Counted from the stretch's first letter, positions 1 through 9,842 are shown. The stretch: 47,123 nt of DNA from Opitutus sp. (GCA_009695305.1 SIBG01000027.1:1-47123); one strand, 5' to 3'. Notes: generated by a model from the letters alone, not told the origin. Translations and numbers: made by a program.

Positions 1-3
1 AAA

Positions 4-80
<77 letters not shown>

Positions 81-520
81 AACAAGGAGCGGTGAACAAG
101 CCGCATGCCTCCGACGTAAGCAAGCGCTTTTTCAGCCTCGTCCCAAAACTTTATCCTTTCCGCCATCTTCAGATTTTTCACCGCGGATAACGCCGATGCT
201 GCGGATGGATTTCCGACCGCGAGTGCCTTTATCCGCCTGATCCGCGAAATCCGCGGTAAAAATCAGCCTGCTGTCGCAGCTTCGCTTCGCGCCTTCCCTC
301 GTCCCCGTCGCAGGCAGCCCGGTCATCGACCGCGGAGCCGTCAGGCTCAACGCATCAAAACCGGAGAGCCGGCAAGCGGCAGCCCTACCACCGCGCGGCA
401 CACCCATTCTGCTCCATCCAAAATTTCCTCAACAATCAGGCTCGCCGCGCCGCCGTCATTGCGAAAACTTCCCCGCGTCAGTTCCGCTTCTGCCACACCC
501 CCCTCACCTCTCCTCCCGTC
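81..520. other. Gene-free spacer upstream of the Gfo/Idh gene
   Basis: About 440 bases with no convincing coding sequence. The only structure I can see is the inverted repeat at 172-265. The remainder is GC-rich, and no clear promoter could be placed. The short open frames here have no protein-like composition. Confidence 0.6.
172..265. repeat. Imperfect inverted repeat of the CCGCGGAT type
   Basis: The left arm (about 172-190, GATTTTTCACCGCGGAT) is answered by a right arm ending at 265 (ATCCGCGGTAAAAATC), with internal CCGCGAAAT/GCGGAT echoes between them. The whole could fold into a long imperfect stem. A related but diverged arrangement, built on CCACGGATTTCGCGG, lies at about 5940-6013. 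Two such elements in separate intergenic gaps suggest an interspersed genomic repeat rather than a gene-specific regulator. Confidence 0.55.
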
Positions 521-1669
521 ATGGACAAAATTCGCCTCGGTATCATCGGCTTTGGCGGCATGGGCCAGGCTCACGCCACCAATCTCCTCGCCGGCAAAGT
601 CCCGCGCTGTGAACTCGTCGCCGCGTGCGACGCCGTCGAAGCCAACCTCAAAAAATTTCCGCAACTGCGCGGCTTCGCCACCCCCGAGGCGCTGTTCGCG
701 GCGAAATGCGTGGACGCCGTGCTCATCGCCACGCCGCATTTCGCGCACACCTCGCTCGGCATCGCCGCACTCGAAGCCGGCCTGCACGTGCTCGTCGAAA
801 AACCCATCTCCGTCCATCGCGCCGACGCCGAGCGGCTCATTGCCGCCCACACGAACAAAAAGCAGGTCTTCGCCGCGATGTTCAACCAGCGCACCGACCC
901 CTACTACCAGGCCATCCGCGAACTCGTGCGCGGCGGTGAACTCGGCGCCGTCCGCCGGGTGAACTGGACGATCACGAATTGGTTTCGCACCGGGGCCTAC
1001 TACGGCATGGGCGGCTGGCGGGCCACGTGGAAGGGCGAAGGCGGCGGCGTCCTCCTCAACCAATGCCCGCACAACCTCGATTTATTCCAATGGATTTTCG
1101 GGATGCCGATCCGCGCCACTGGGTTTTGCACCTTCGGCCGCTACCACGACATCGAGGTCGAGGACGACGTCACCGCCTATTTCGAATTTGCCGGCGGCGC
1201 CCACGCGACCTTCATCACCTCGACTGGCGAAGCGCCCGGCACGAACCGCCTCGAGATCGCCGCCGAGCGCGGCCGCCTCGTTTACGAGGACGACAAGATC
1301 AGCTACACGCGCAACGAGGTCCCGATGAGCGAATTCAGCCGCACCTCCCCCGAGGCCTTCGGCCGCCCCGCCACGCAGCTCGTGCCCGTGCCCGCCGAAG
1401 GCCACGGCGGCCAGCATAACGCGATTCTGGAAAACTTCACCGCGGCGATTCTCGACGGCGCCACGTTGGTCTCGCCCGCGCAGGAGGGCATCCACTCGGT
1501 CGAGCTCGCGAACGCCGTCCTCCTTTCCGCCTGGACTGGCAAGGCCGTGGACCTCCCGCTCGACGGCGCCGTTTACGAACGCGCGCTCCTGCAAAAAATC
1601 GCCACCTCGAAACCCAAGGCCAAGCCCACGGTCCAGGCGGTCGCCGATCTTTCGAAATCCGTCGTGTGA
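521..1669 (+). CDS. Gfo/Idh/MocA family NAD(P)-dependent oxidoreductase
   Basis: A 382-residue protein of the usual length for this sugar/inositol dehydrogenase family. The N-terminus carries the Rossmann motif GFGGMG at about residues 10-15. The family-defining EKP signature appears as VEKPIS at about 95, supplying the lysine that works with the dinucleotide. The C-terminal half is the alpha/beta substrate domain, with a GGVLLNQCPHNLD segment that includes the conserved histidine. It probably oxidises or isomerises a sugar or cyclitol; the substrate cannot be read from sequence. No signal peptide is seen, so it is cytoplasmic. It stands alone, with a repeat-bearing spacer on each side. The ATG at 521 begins right at the Rossmann strand, which supports this start. 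Confidence 0.9.
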   Translation: MDKIRLGIIGFGGMGQAHATNLLAGKVPRCELVAACDAVEANLKKFPQLRGFATPEALFAAKCVDAVLIATPHFAHTSLGIAALEAGLHVLVEKPISVHRADAERLIAAHTNKKQVFAAMFNQRTDPYYQAIRELVRGGELGAVRRVNWTITNWFRTGAYYGMGGWRATWKGEGGGVLLNQCPHNLDLFQWIFGMPIRATGFCTFGRYHDIEVEDDVTAYFEFAGGAHATFITSTGEAPGTNRLEIAAERGRLVYEDDKISYTRNEVPMSEFSRTSPEAFGRPATQLVPVPAEGHGGQHNAILENFTAAILDGATLVSPAQEGIHSVELANAVLLSAWTGKAVDLPLDGAVYERALLQKIATSKPKAKPTVQAVADLSKSVV

Positions 1670-1696
1670 TACCGCCGGCTGTTGTGTATTAGACTT

Positions 1697-1772
1697 TTGT
1701 CATCGCGAGGTGCGCGAAGCGCGCCGTGGCGATCCAGCTGGATGGCTTCGTCGCTTCGCTCCTCGCCATGAC
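1697..1772. repeat. 76-bp REP-like palindrome
   Basis: A near-complete palindrome. TGTCATCGCGAGG at the left end pairs with CCTCGCCATGACA at the right end. Inner arms GCGAAGCG/CGCTTCGC and GGCGATCCA/TGGATGGC meet at an AGCTGG-like centre. The TCATCGCGAGG...CCTCGCNATGA pattern is a familiar intergenic palindromic repeat class of many bacterial phyla. It lies 28 bp past the Gfo/Idh stop and could protect or terminate that transcript, although no U-tract follows. Confidence 0.75.
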
Positions 1773-1995
1773 AGTCCAAATATTAACAGACGTTGGTGTG
1801 AGCCGATGACGGTCATTTTAACCGTGGGCTGAAAATCGCCCAACGGTCTTCGCGTCAGTTTTCCCAGCGTAGTGACGCCGCCGTCAAGCCGACCGGCCAA
1901 GGTAGTTTCCGAACGCGGAGAACGACGACGGGGATGGGCGCAACCTGAACAGGAAACTCCTTGCCACTGCCATTAAATTGCAGCAATAAGCCTCC
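1773..1995. other. Leader region of the PEP-CTERM gene
   Basis: The rest of the 326-bp gap before the surface-protein gene. It is somewhat AT-richer near 1775-1830 and near 1970-1990. I could not place a convincing sigma70 or sigma54 promoter, and there is no clear Shine-Dalgarno site before the ATG at 1996. Confidence 0.4.
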
Positions 1996-4890
1996 ATGCG
2001 TTTCGTTGCCCTCCTGCTTTCTGCCGCTGCATTGTTGTTCGTCACTGCCAGCCGTCTGAGTGCTCAGACCTGGAGCCCCACGGCTGCCACCGGGGCTTTC
2101 TCGACCGGAAGCAATTGGACCGGTGGTTTGGTGCCGACCAGTGGCACGGGCACCAATTTGGTTTTTGCCGCCACCACCAGTCCCCTCGTCAATCTGAGTA
2201 GTTCGATCAATGTAAATACGATCACCTTTAACGGCACCTACCCGCTCTATAAACTTTCCGCGAGCGGCGGTGCGAGTCTCGGAATCGGCAACGGCGCCAC
2301 CACTGGCGCCACCACCCTCTCGGTCGCGGCGGGCTCGCCGAACAACTTCGTGGATTTTTCGTTCGGCCTGCCCATCAGCTTGCTCGTCAACCAAACTTGG
2401 AGCACCGCTGGAAATCTCTCCGTTTATGGCGACATCTCCGGTGCGTTTTCGCTCACCAAAACCGGTGCCGGCTACCTCGCGCTCGGCGGCAGTAGCACGT
2501 TTTCGGGTGGCGTAACGGTGTCGACCGGCAAGCTCAATCTCTCCAGCAACACCGGCGCCGGCACGGGCACGATCACGCTCGCGAACGGCACGAGCCTCGT
2601 AAATTTTTTCAGCAGCATCACCGCCGCTAACCCGATCACCATCACGGGGTCCGGCTCGACCGTAAATTTTGGCGACACGACCAACGGCAGCCTTGAACTG
2701 AAGCTCACCGGCCCGATCACGCTCCCCAGCGCGACGACGACCACCACGTTCAACGCCCTCAACCCGTGGCCCGTCCAATTTCAAGGCGACATTATCCAAC
2801 CGGGCGGCTTCACCTCCACCCTCGCGATTACCGGCGGCAAATTTGCGATTTTCAGCGGCACCAACAACTACGCCGGTGGCACTACCGTCAGCGGCGGTAG
2901 CGGCCTCACGTTCATGACCAGCGCATCCCTCCCCGCTTTGGGCAACCTCACGCTCACGGGCAAGAGTTACGTCGGTTTCGGCTACTCAGGCGGCTTGGCT
3001 TCTGTCATCAGCGCCAGCCGCATCACAAGCCCGTCGTCGTCGTCGTTGTTCAGCGGCTCGCTCGGTTTCGACACGGCCCCGACCGCCGGGAGTCCGACGA
3101 CGTTCAGCGACACGCTAGCCCTGAGCGGCTTCAATACCAACTCGAACTTCGGCGGCATCGGCAGTTTTTCGCGCGCGATCGTCAGTGGCGCCATCACCGT
3201 CGCGAGCGGCCAGGAATATAAATTTGGCGGCGGTAACGGCACACTCTTCGTCACCTCCAACCTGCTTGCCAACGGCGGCTCCGGCCTGTCCGTTATTTCC
3301 TCTACCGCCGTCACCGGCGAAGACGATCACCTCAACGTCTTTCTCCAGGGCACCAACACCTTCACCGGCGGCGTGAAGGTCACCGCCTCGTCCCTGATTT
3401 TCGACAGCCCCGGCGCGCTCCCCGCCGGCGTCGCCTTCGTGCTCGGCGACGACAGCTATGTGGGCTACACCGAAAACGCCACCAACGTCTCGAACTTTGC
3501 CTCGTTCGTCACCAAGGTCGCCACCGTCAGCGGCTCCAGCCTCTTTTTTGACGCGACCATCGGCATCGATTCCAGGGATTATGTAGCCAACCTCAAATCT
3601 CCCGGTTCAGTCACCACACCCACGGCGCGCACCGTCGCCGATACCATCGACCTCAGCTCGCTGAGCCGGATGTTTCTCGGCACCGCGACCAGGGCGATTC
3701 TCACCGGCACGATTAAGCCGCCCAACTCCGGCGACGCCTCCGGCGACGGGATTCTTTACGTCTCCGGGATTTACGGCGGCTACCTCACGATCACCTCGCC
3801 GCTGACGGTCGCCAATGGCATTACCAGTGTGAGCGTCGGTAACAACGAGAACGAACCGGGCGATGTTACTTACAAAGGCTATGTCGAATTGACCGGCGCC
3901 AGCAATTACACCGGCGGCACCACGTTAAAATCGGGTTATCTGCTCCTCGGTAACAACAGTGCTCTCGGCACGGGAACGCTCACAGCTACACTTAGTCCCT
4001 ATGGACCCACGCCCGACATTGGGCCGCCATCGCTCGCCGCCAGTGTCAACGGCATTGCCCTCGCTAACAACATCGTCCTCTCCACGCCGCTGCGGGTCGG
4101 CGTCACCGCCAACTCGATCACGACTGACTTTGCTTTCCCCCTTCAGTCGTTCACCGCCAACTCGCTTACGCTGGCGGGCATTATTTCCGGCTCCAGTTCG
4201 CTCGACTACCTGGGCACCGGCACGCTCACGCTCACCGGCGCCAACACCTACACCGGCGGCACCAGCGTTTCCGGCGGCAAGCTGTTCGTGAACAATGCGA
4301 GCGGCTCTGGCACGGGCACGGGCACCGTAACCGTCGGCAGCGGCGGCGTTCTCGGCGGCGCGGGCTTCATTTCCGGCGCGCTGGTGCTCAACTCCGGCGC
4401 CACCCTCGCCCCCGGCAATAGCCCCGGCACACTCACGGTCGGCCCGACCACGATGGCCAGCGCCGCCATCTTTGCCTTCGACATCAACAACGCCGTTGGC
4501 ATCGCCGGCACGAATTGGGATCTCCTCAGCATCAGCGGCGCCCTCAACTTCACGGCCACTCCCGCCGCACCTCTCACCCTCAACCTCACCTCGTTGACCA
4601 CTGCCAACACCGCCGGCCTCCTCACAAATTTCAACGCGGCCACCGCCTTCAGCTGGCAATTTGTCTCGACCACCGGCGGCATCACCGGTTTCTCCGCCGG
4701 CGCGTTTCAATACAACACGAGCCAGTTTCAAAACAGCCTCGCGGGCGGTTCCTTCGGTGTTTCCCAAAGTGTGGATGGTAAAAATCTCTTCCTCAATTTC
4801 TCGCCGGTCCCTGAGCCCTCCACGTGGGCATTGCTCGTCACCGGCCTCGGCGCGCTCGCGCTCACCACCCGCCGCCGGCGCCGGGGCTGA
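1996..4890 (+). CDS. PEP-CTERM protein with autotransporter-associated beta-strand repeats
   Basis: A 964-residue exported surface protein. It starts with a signal peptide (MRFVALLLSAAALLFVTASRLSA, shown here only as a description of residues 1-23: charged start, hydrophobic core, SA-type cleavage). An opening WSPTAATGAFSTGSNW motif typical of these proteins follows. The body is a long Gly/Ser/Thr-rich beta-helix with repeated cassettes of the form F/Y-(S/T/A)-GG-(V/T)-x-(V/L)-x-x-G at about residues 170, 296, 457, 635 and 750. Near the end GSGGVLGGAG and LAPGNSPGTL form the usual closing repeat. The C-terminus has VPEPSTWALLVTGL, a membrane span and RRRRR, which is a PEP-CTERM sorting signal. 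Such proteins are normally processed by exosortase; no exosortase gene is in this window. The ligand or role is unknown. Confidence 0.93.
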   Translation: MRFVALLLSAAALLFVTASRLSAQTWSPTAATGAFSTGSNWTGGLVPTSGTGTNLVFAATTSPLVNLSSSINVNTITFNGTYPLYKLSASGGASLGIGNGATTGATTLSVAAGSPNNFVDFSFGLPISLLVNQTWSTAGNLSVYGDISGAFSLTKTGAGYLALGGSSTFSGGVTVSTGKLNLSSNTGAGTGTITLANGTSLVNFFSSITAANPITITGSGSTVNFGDTTNGSLELKLTGPITLPSATTTTTFNALNPWPVQFQGDIIQPGGFTSTLAITGGKFAIFSGTNNYAGGTTVSGGSGLTFMTSASLPALGNLTLTGKSYVGFGYSGGLASVISASRITSPSSSSLFSGSLGFDTAPTAGSPTTFSDTLALSGFNTNSNFGGIGSFSRAIVSGAITVASGQEYKFGGGNGTLFVTSNLLANGGSGLSVISSTAVTGEDDHLNVFLQGTNTFTGGVKVTASSLIFDSPGALPAGVAFVLGDDSYVGYTENATNVSNFASFVTKVATVSGSSLFFDATIGIDSRDYVANLKSPGSVTTPTARTVADTIDLSSLSRMFLGTATRAILTGTIKPPNSGDASGDGILYVSGIYGGYLTITSPLTVANGITSVSVGNNENEPGDVTYKGYVELTGASNYTGGTTLKSGYLLLGNNSALGTGTLTATLSPYGPTPDIGPPSLAASVNGIALANNIVLSTPLRVGVTANSITTDFAFPLQSFTANSLTLAGIISGSSSLDYLGTGTLTLTGANTYTGGTSVSGGKLFVNNASGSGTGTGTVTVGSGGVLGGAGFISGALVLNSGATLAPGNSPGTLTVGPTTMASAAIFAFDINNAVGIAGTNWDLLSISGALNFTATPAAPLTLNLTSLTTANTAGLLTNFNAATAFSWQFVSTTGGITGFSAGAFQYNTSQFQNSLAGGSFGVSQSVDGKNLFLNFSPVPEPSTWALLVTGLGALALTTRRRRRG

Positions 4891-5043
4891 ATGGCGGGCG
4901 GGGTCGCCGAACCCCGCCGCGCGAGTGTCGGGACGTCGCTCGCCGACGCCCGCGCCTTCCGCACCGCGGAGGACCGTCGCCTGCGAGGTGCCTCGTTCCG
5001 GCTCCGCCATTCGGCTCGGTCCGCCATCCGCCAACGCACCCGC

Positions 5044-5817
5044 TCACCGCAGCGCGATCACCCCGCCATCGATGTCGTAGGCCGAGCCCGTGACGAACGC
5101 CGCCTCGTCCGACGCCAAAAACGCCACCAACCCCGCGATCTCACGCGGTTCCGCCATCCGCCCGATCGGCTGCGCGGCCGACAATTTTTCGAACATCTCC
5201 GCTTCTCTTCCCGGATAATTTTTTGCGATGTAGCCATCGACAAATGGCGTGTGCACCCGCGCCGGACACACGCAGTTGCAGCGGATCTTCTGCTCCACGT
5301 AGTCGCGCGCCACCGAGAGCGTCATCGTGAACACCGCCCCCTTGCTCATCGCGTAGGCAAACCGGTCCGGCACCGCGATCTTCGAAAGCGTCGACGCCAC
5401 GTTCACAATCGCGCCGCCGCCGGCCGCCAGCAGCTTTGGCACGCCGAAGTGCAGCCCGTGGTAAACCCCCTTCACGTTCACCCCATAAACGCGATCGAAC
5501 TCCGCCGCCGTGGTCGAGAGCACGGTGCCGATGCTGGCGACGCCCGCGTTGTTCACGAGCACGTCGAGTTTTTCCACCTGCGCAAACGCCGCGCGCATCG
5601 CCTCCGTGCTGGCCACATCCGCCGCGATCACGCGCGCCGCCCCACCCGCCGCCAGAATTTCCGCCACCGTCTCCGCGCCGGCCTCGGCCCGAAACTCCAG
5701 CACCGTCACGTGCGCGCCCTCACCCGCGAGTCGCACCGCGATCGCGCGCCCGATGCCCGAACCCGCGCCGGTGACGAGGGCGTGTTTGCCGGCGAAACGT
5801 TGGGGCCAGGAGGTCAT
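5044..5817 (-). CDS. SDR family NAD(P)-dependent oxidoreductase
   Basis: A classical short-chain dehydrogenase of 257 residues, counted from the ATG at 5817. Upstream in-frame codons give an Arg-rich stretch that does not look like protein. The cofactor motif is TGAGSGIG at about residues 14-21, NNAG follows at about 86, and the catalytic Ser-Tyr-Lys set is completed by YAMSK at about 150. The C-terminus shows the usual VTGSAYDIDGG ending. It lies 208 bp downstream of glucarate dehydratase on the same strand, so it may be the last gene of the sugar-acid locus, perhaps oxidising a related uronate or aldonate. That role is inferred from position only. Confidence 0.9.
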   Translation of the reverse strand: MTSWPQRFAGKHALVTGAGSGIGRAIAVRLAGEGAHVTVLEFRAEAGAETVAEILAAGGAARVIAADVASTEAMRAAFAQVEKLDVLVNNAGVASIGTVLSTTAAEFDRVYGVNVKGVYHGLHFGVPKLLAAGGGAIVNVASTLSKIAVPDRFAYAMSKGAVFTMTLSVARDYVEQKIRCNCVCPARVHTPFVDGYIAKNYPGREAEMFEKLSAAQPIGRMAEPREIAGLVAFLASDEAAFVTGSAYDIDGGVIALR

Positions 5818-5939
5818 CCCCTTGTGCTTGGGAGAAGCGCCGCGCCGATGCAATCCATCTCGGGTGCTGCTCCGCCGCAGACCTCCGGGCGAACGCCGGG
5901 GCCGTCGCACACGGTGGGACAAATCGGATCGAGACAATC

Positions 5940-6013
5940 AAGCCACGGATTTCGCGGCTGACCGCCGATCTGACGATTTCTGAATCCGTGTCCGTCCATG
6001 CCAGCCGTGGTTC
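5940..6013. repeat. Diverged CCACGGATTT-type inverted repeat
   Basis: AGCCACGGATTTCGCGG at the left and AGCCGTGGTT at the right, with ATCCGTGTCCGTCC between them, form an imperfect inverted repeat in the gap between gudD and the SDR gene. It resembles the element at 172-265 in wording and size. The relationship is judged by eye and is only moderately secure. Confidence 0.4.
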
Positions 6014-6025
6014 AGCAATTCCTGC

Positions 6026-7312
6026 TCACCACCGCGTCGCGGAAAATTTCCAGCCCGGGACCTTCTTCTGCATCTCCGGCTCGTCGTTGCGTTCTCTCAG
6101 CCCGCAGCGCTGGTAGGCTTCATGGGCGCGGGCCAGCGCGGGGCGGTCGAGCTCGACGCCAAGGCCGGCGCCTTTCGGCAGCGTCACGCAGCCGCCTTCG
6201 ATCTTCGTGCGACCGCCGATGATGATTTCCTCCCACTGCCACGGGTAGTGCGTGTCGAGCGCATAGCTGAGATTCGGCATCGCCGCGCCGAGATGCGTCA
6301 TCGCCGCGAGCGAGATGCCGGCGTGGTTGTTCGAGTGCATCGACACGCCCCGGCCAAATACGCGGCAATGGGCGGCGAGTTCCATGGAGGCGCGCAGCCC
6401 ACCCCAAAAATGATGGTCGGTGAGAATGATGTCCTCCGATCCATGCCGGGTGCTGCCGGGCAGATCGTCAAACGAGGTCGTGCACATGTTCGTGGCGAGC
6501 GGCGTTTTCAGCGCGCGGCGCACCGCGGCCATGCCTTCCTGAGTGCGACACGGATCCTCGAGGTATTCGAGCACGCCCTCGAGTTCGCGGCCCCACTTGA
6601 TCGAGGTCTCGACGGTCCACAGCGCGTTCGGATCGAGGCGCAACGGCACTTTCGGGCCGAACGCCGCGTGCAGCGCTTTCATCGCCGCCACTTCCTGCGC
6701 GGGCTCGAAACAGCCGCCCTTGAGCTTGATCGACTGGAAGCCGAACTCCTTCACCATCGCCTCGGCTTGCGCCACGACGCCCGCGGGGTCCAGCGCCGCC
6801 GCCTGCCTCGCCGCCGCCCAGCCCGTCGCCTGCGGGTCGGTGCCGAACGCCAGCTCTCCGCCCGCCCCCTCGTATTTGTAGAACAGGTAAGCGGAATACG
6901 GCACGCGCTCGCGCACGATGCCGCCCAGCAACGTGGCGACCGGCACGCCAAACGCCTTGCCCTGGAGATCGAGGCACGCGACATCCAGCGCACTGAAAAC
7001 CTGCACCCGCGTGCGGCCGTCCCACGGCTTGTTCCCGCGCGCGACCGACGTCTCGGGCGAGCACCGCTCGGCCACCTTGGCGCGCAGCGCGTGCCAGTTG
7101 AGCGGATCGGAGCCGATCACGGTGTCCCGCACCACCGCGAGCGCAGCATCGACGGCCACGCTGCCCGGCACCTCGGCGAGCCCGGTGAGGCCGCCATCGG
7201 TCACGAGCTCGACGACCGTGCGCAGGCAGTAAGGCGCGTGCAGCCCGGCGGCATTAAGCAGCGGCGGATCGCCCAACGCGATCGGCGTGATGTGCATTTC
7301 GGTGATTCGCAT
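6026..7312 (-). CDS. gudD: Glucarate dehydratase (enolase superfamily)
   Basis: A 428-residue enolase-superfamily enzyme, close to the usual GudD length. It should dehydrate D-glucarate (and perhaps L-idarate) to 5-keto-4-deoxy-D-glucarate. Visible active-site features are the KxK pair in IKLKGG (about K196/K198), metal ligands D227 (RLDPNALW), E252 (YLEDP) and N275 (ATNMCTT), and the histidine of SMHSNNH (about H326). The SHSNNH-like segment is characteristic of the glucarate dehydratase branch rather than of mandelate racemase or galactarate enzymes. The gene sits on the same strand as the garR and garL genes, with a broken TPR gene lodged between. With the divergent GntP permease it defines a D-glucarate catabolic locus. 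Confidence 0.92.
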   Translation of the reverse strand: MRITEMHITPIALGDPPLLNAAGLHAPYCLRTVVELVTDGGLTGLAEVPGSVAVDAALAVVRDTVIGSDPLNWHALRAKVAERCSPETSVARGNKPWDGRTRVQVFSALDVACLDLQGKAFGVPVATLLGGIVRERVPYSAYLFYKYEGAGGELAFGTDPQATGWAAARQAAALDPAGVVAQAEAMVKEFGFQSIKLKGGCFEPAQEVAAMKALHAAFGPKVPLRLDPNALWTVETSIKWGRELEGVLEYLEDPCRTQEGMAAVRRALKTPLATNMCTTSFDDLPGSTRHGSEDIILTDHHFWGGLRASMELAAHCRVFGRGVSMHSNNHAGISLAAMTHLGAAMPNLSYALDTHYPWQWEEIIIGGRTKIEGGCVTLPKGAGLGVELDRPALARAHEAYQRCGLRERNDEPEMQKKVPGWKFSATRW

Positions 7313-7325
7313 GGGGGAAATTTAT

Positions 7326-9796
7326 TCAGTGCTTGATGACGTCCGCCGGCCTGACCTGCAAGCGGTCAAGGCTCCGACGCGCTTCGACGTGGTCTGGGTG
7401 AAGGCGCAGCGCCGCCTCATAGTGATGAATCGCATCCGCGTTCCGGCCGAGGCCGCAAGGACGTGCGCAAAGTTGCAGTGCGCGTTGGCGTAGTCGGGCT
7501 TGAGCCGCAGCGCCTCCTCGTAGTGCTCGATGGCCTCCGGGATCCGGCCCAACTGGGCCAGCACCCCGGCGAGGTTACTGTGAAGCGGATCGTCCGGCTT
7601 CGCGCGTCGTGCCGTCTCATAGTGGCCGAGGGCCTCGGCCGGACGGCCGATCACATAGAGTGCGCCGGCGAGATCGGCGCGCGCGTCGATCTGCTCGGGC
7701 TTGAACCGCAACACCGCTTCGAATTCGGGGATGGCCTTGGCATACTCGCCCGCTTGGAGAAAAACGCGGGCGAGGGCAAAATGGGCTTCGACCCCTTCGA
7801 GTTTGAGCCGCGTGGCCTCAGTGAAATGCGCCATCGCTTCGCCGACGCGGCCGGCCTGAACCAGGGCGTTGCCGAGATGTAATTGCGCTTCCTCCAAGTC
7901 GGGTTTGAGTCGCACCGCGGTCTCGAACCGTGCCAGCGCTTCCGCGGCTCGATTTGCGCGGAGCAGCGCCATGCCGAGATTATGGTGCGCCGCGGCGTCA
8001 TCCGGCTTGAAGCGCAAGGCCGCCTCGTAGTGCCCGATGGCCTCCGCGGTCCGGCCGTTTAGGAACAGGGCGTTGGCGAGATTGGCGCGATACTCCGCGT
8101 CGCGCGGATCCGGCCCGTCGGGTTTGAGCCGCACCGCCGCCTCGAAATGCGGCAGCGCGTCGGCGCTGCGACCGTTCTGAAACAGCGCCCGGGCCAGATT
8201 ATAGTGGCTCTGCCACAGACTCGGATCGAGCCGCACCGCCTCGCGATACTCTGCGATCGCTTCCGCCAGCCGCTGACCCGCCGCCAGCGCGTTAGCGAGG
8301 CCGTTATGCGCGGCGGCCAGATCGGGCTGCACGCGCAAGGCCCGCTCGAAATACGGAATGGCCTCCGCGACGCGGTCACTCTTCAGGTAGGCGTTACCGA
8401 GATTCGTCAGCACGGCGTGGTCTCCCGGCTTGATCCGATCCGCACGCTCAAAATATTCCTTCGCTTCCGGAATCCGGCCCCGATCCAACCTCTCCACGCC
8501 GAGCCAGTTGTAGGCCAGCCAGCATTGCGGATTCGCCGCCAGCGTCGCTCGCCAAAGAGTCGTGGTGTCCGCATACGTCCGGCTCTGCCGCCAGGTCTGC
8601 GCGCCGAGCCCCACCAGCAACAGGCCGCCCACCGCCAGTCGAGCACCGGCGGCCCACTCGCGAAGCGCCAGGCGCTCCCCAACGACCGCCTGACCCGCAC
8701 CGGCGAGCATCATCGGCCCGATGCTCGCAAGGTGCTGGAAATGATCCGCCACATACGAGTAGCGGAAGAAATAGACGTTGAAAAATCCGAGGACCGGAAA
8801 AAGCGATACCACAAAATAAGCGAACACGAAAAACCACGCTCGCCCCCACCCGGCACGACCACGCCATAACGCGACGAGCAAGAGGACCACCGCGAGCACG
8901 GGCAGCCACGCCGCCACGCCCGTCGTGGCGATCTCCCACCGGGGATAGATAAAACTCAACGGCTGCGGCCAGAGCAGCTTGCCGAGATAAAACCAGACCA
9001 CCTTGCCGGAGAGCGCGAGCCGCTCGGCCCACGACTGGCTCCATTCCAGGCCAAGCGCGAGCGAGTGATATTTTTGCTCCCAGATCGTCCAGCCGGCGGC
9101 CACCGCGGAAATCAGGCCGAACGGCGCCAGCCGCGCGATGCAGCGCCAGTGCCAACGGCCGGCGAGCCACCATCCGGCCAGCGCCAGGACGACCGGCAGC
9201 ATCACCGTGGAAGGCTTGCTGAGAATAGCCAGGACCGCGCAGCCCAGCGCCAGCACGTAACTTCGTTCCTTTTTCTCCGCAGCGGTCTCCCCGGCCAGCC
9301 ACGCGAGGAAAAATCGAATCGCGAGCAAGTAAAACACGCACGCCTGCGTGTTCTTCAATTCCGAGATCCACGCCACCGACTCCACCTGCACTGGATGCAG
9401 CGCCCACAGCGCCGCGCCCAGTTCGGCGCCGGGAATCCGCAGGCGGCGCAACACTCGCCAAAGCAACACGGCACCGACGGCGTGAAACGCGACGTTCACC
9501 AAATGATACGGCAATGGATTGAGCCCTCAGAGCGCGTGCTGCACCCAGAAATTCGTCAGCACGAGCGGAAAATAATTCGCCGCCGGACTCGTCCAAATCT
9601 CCGTCAGGCCGAGTGGTCCGACGATGCACGGGTTGGCCGTCACATGCGCCTCGTCGTCCCAGATGAATCCCGCGTGCCAGACCGGCTGGTAGACGAGCCA
9701 CACGGCGGCCACCAGCCCCACCGCATAGCGCCAGTCCGCGCGGCTCCACGGGAGCCGGTCGCCGGCTCGTCTGTCTGGTCCGGGCGGAGGATTCAT
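7326..9796 (-). pseudogene. Broken TPR-repeat membrane protein (TMTC/GT-C-like), nonsense plus frameshift
   Basis: Starting from the ATG at 9796, the product is an integral membrane protein with a conserved WDDEAHV motif near residue 50, about 8-10 hydrophobic spans, then some dozen TPR units (NLGxAL...A..A..xY..ALRLKP). Two lesions interrupt it. An in-frame TGA at 9527-9529 falls exactly where a Trp is expected (HAL-stop-GLNPLPYHLVN); translation beyond it is open for 730 codons. A one-base loss near 7450-7452 then shifts the frame in the last TPR. In the shifted frame the natural ending ...GRNADAIHHYEAAL... to a TGA at 7326-7328 is recovered. The total length is one base short of a multiple of three, as this predicts. 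Family members are usually about 750-850 residues. It may be a true pseudogene or a consensus error. TGA is the normal stop for many genes here, so recoding is unlikely. Confidence 0.85.
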
Positions 9797-9842
9797 CGCA
9801 AAGACACGGCGGGCCGGCGCGGCGCATCACCGCGCCCCGCCC

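Noticed and set aside
2270-4300. Internal repeats in the PEP-CTERM gene as a DNA repeat array
   Set aside because: The repetition is at the protein level (beta-helix cassettes) with irregular spacing, so it is explained by the coding sequence.
9527-9529. TGA as selenocysteine or reassigned tryptophan
   Set aside because: The expected residue is Trp rather than Cys, no selenocysteine hairpin is evident, and TGA is the normal stop for many genes in this window.
8448-9830. 460-codon minus-strand frame overlapping the TPR gene
   Set aside because: It is a frame-shifted shadow of the broken TPR gene. TPR and membrane motifs appear only in the other frame.
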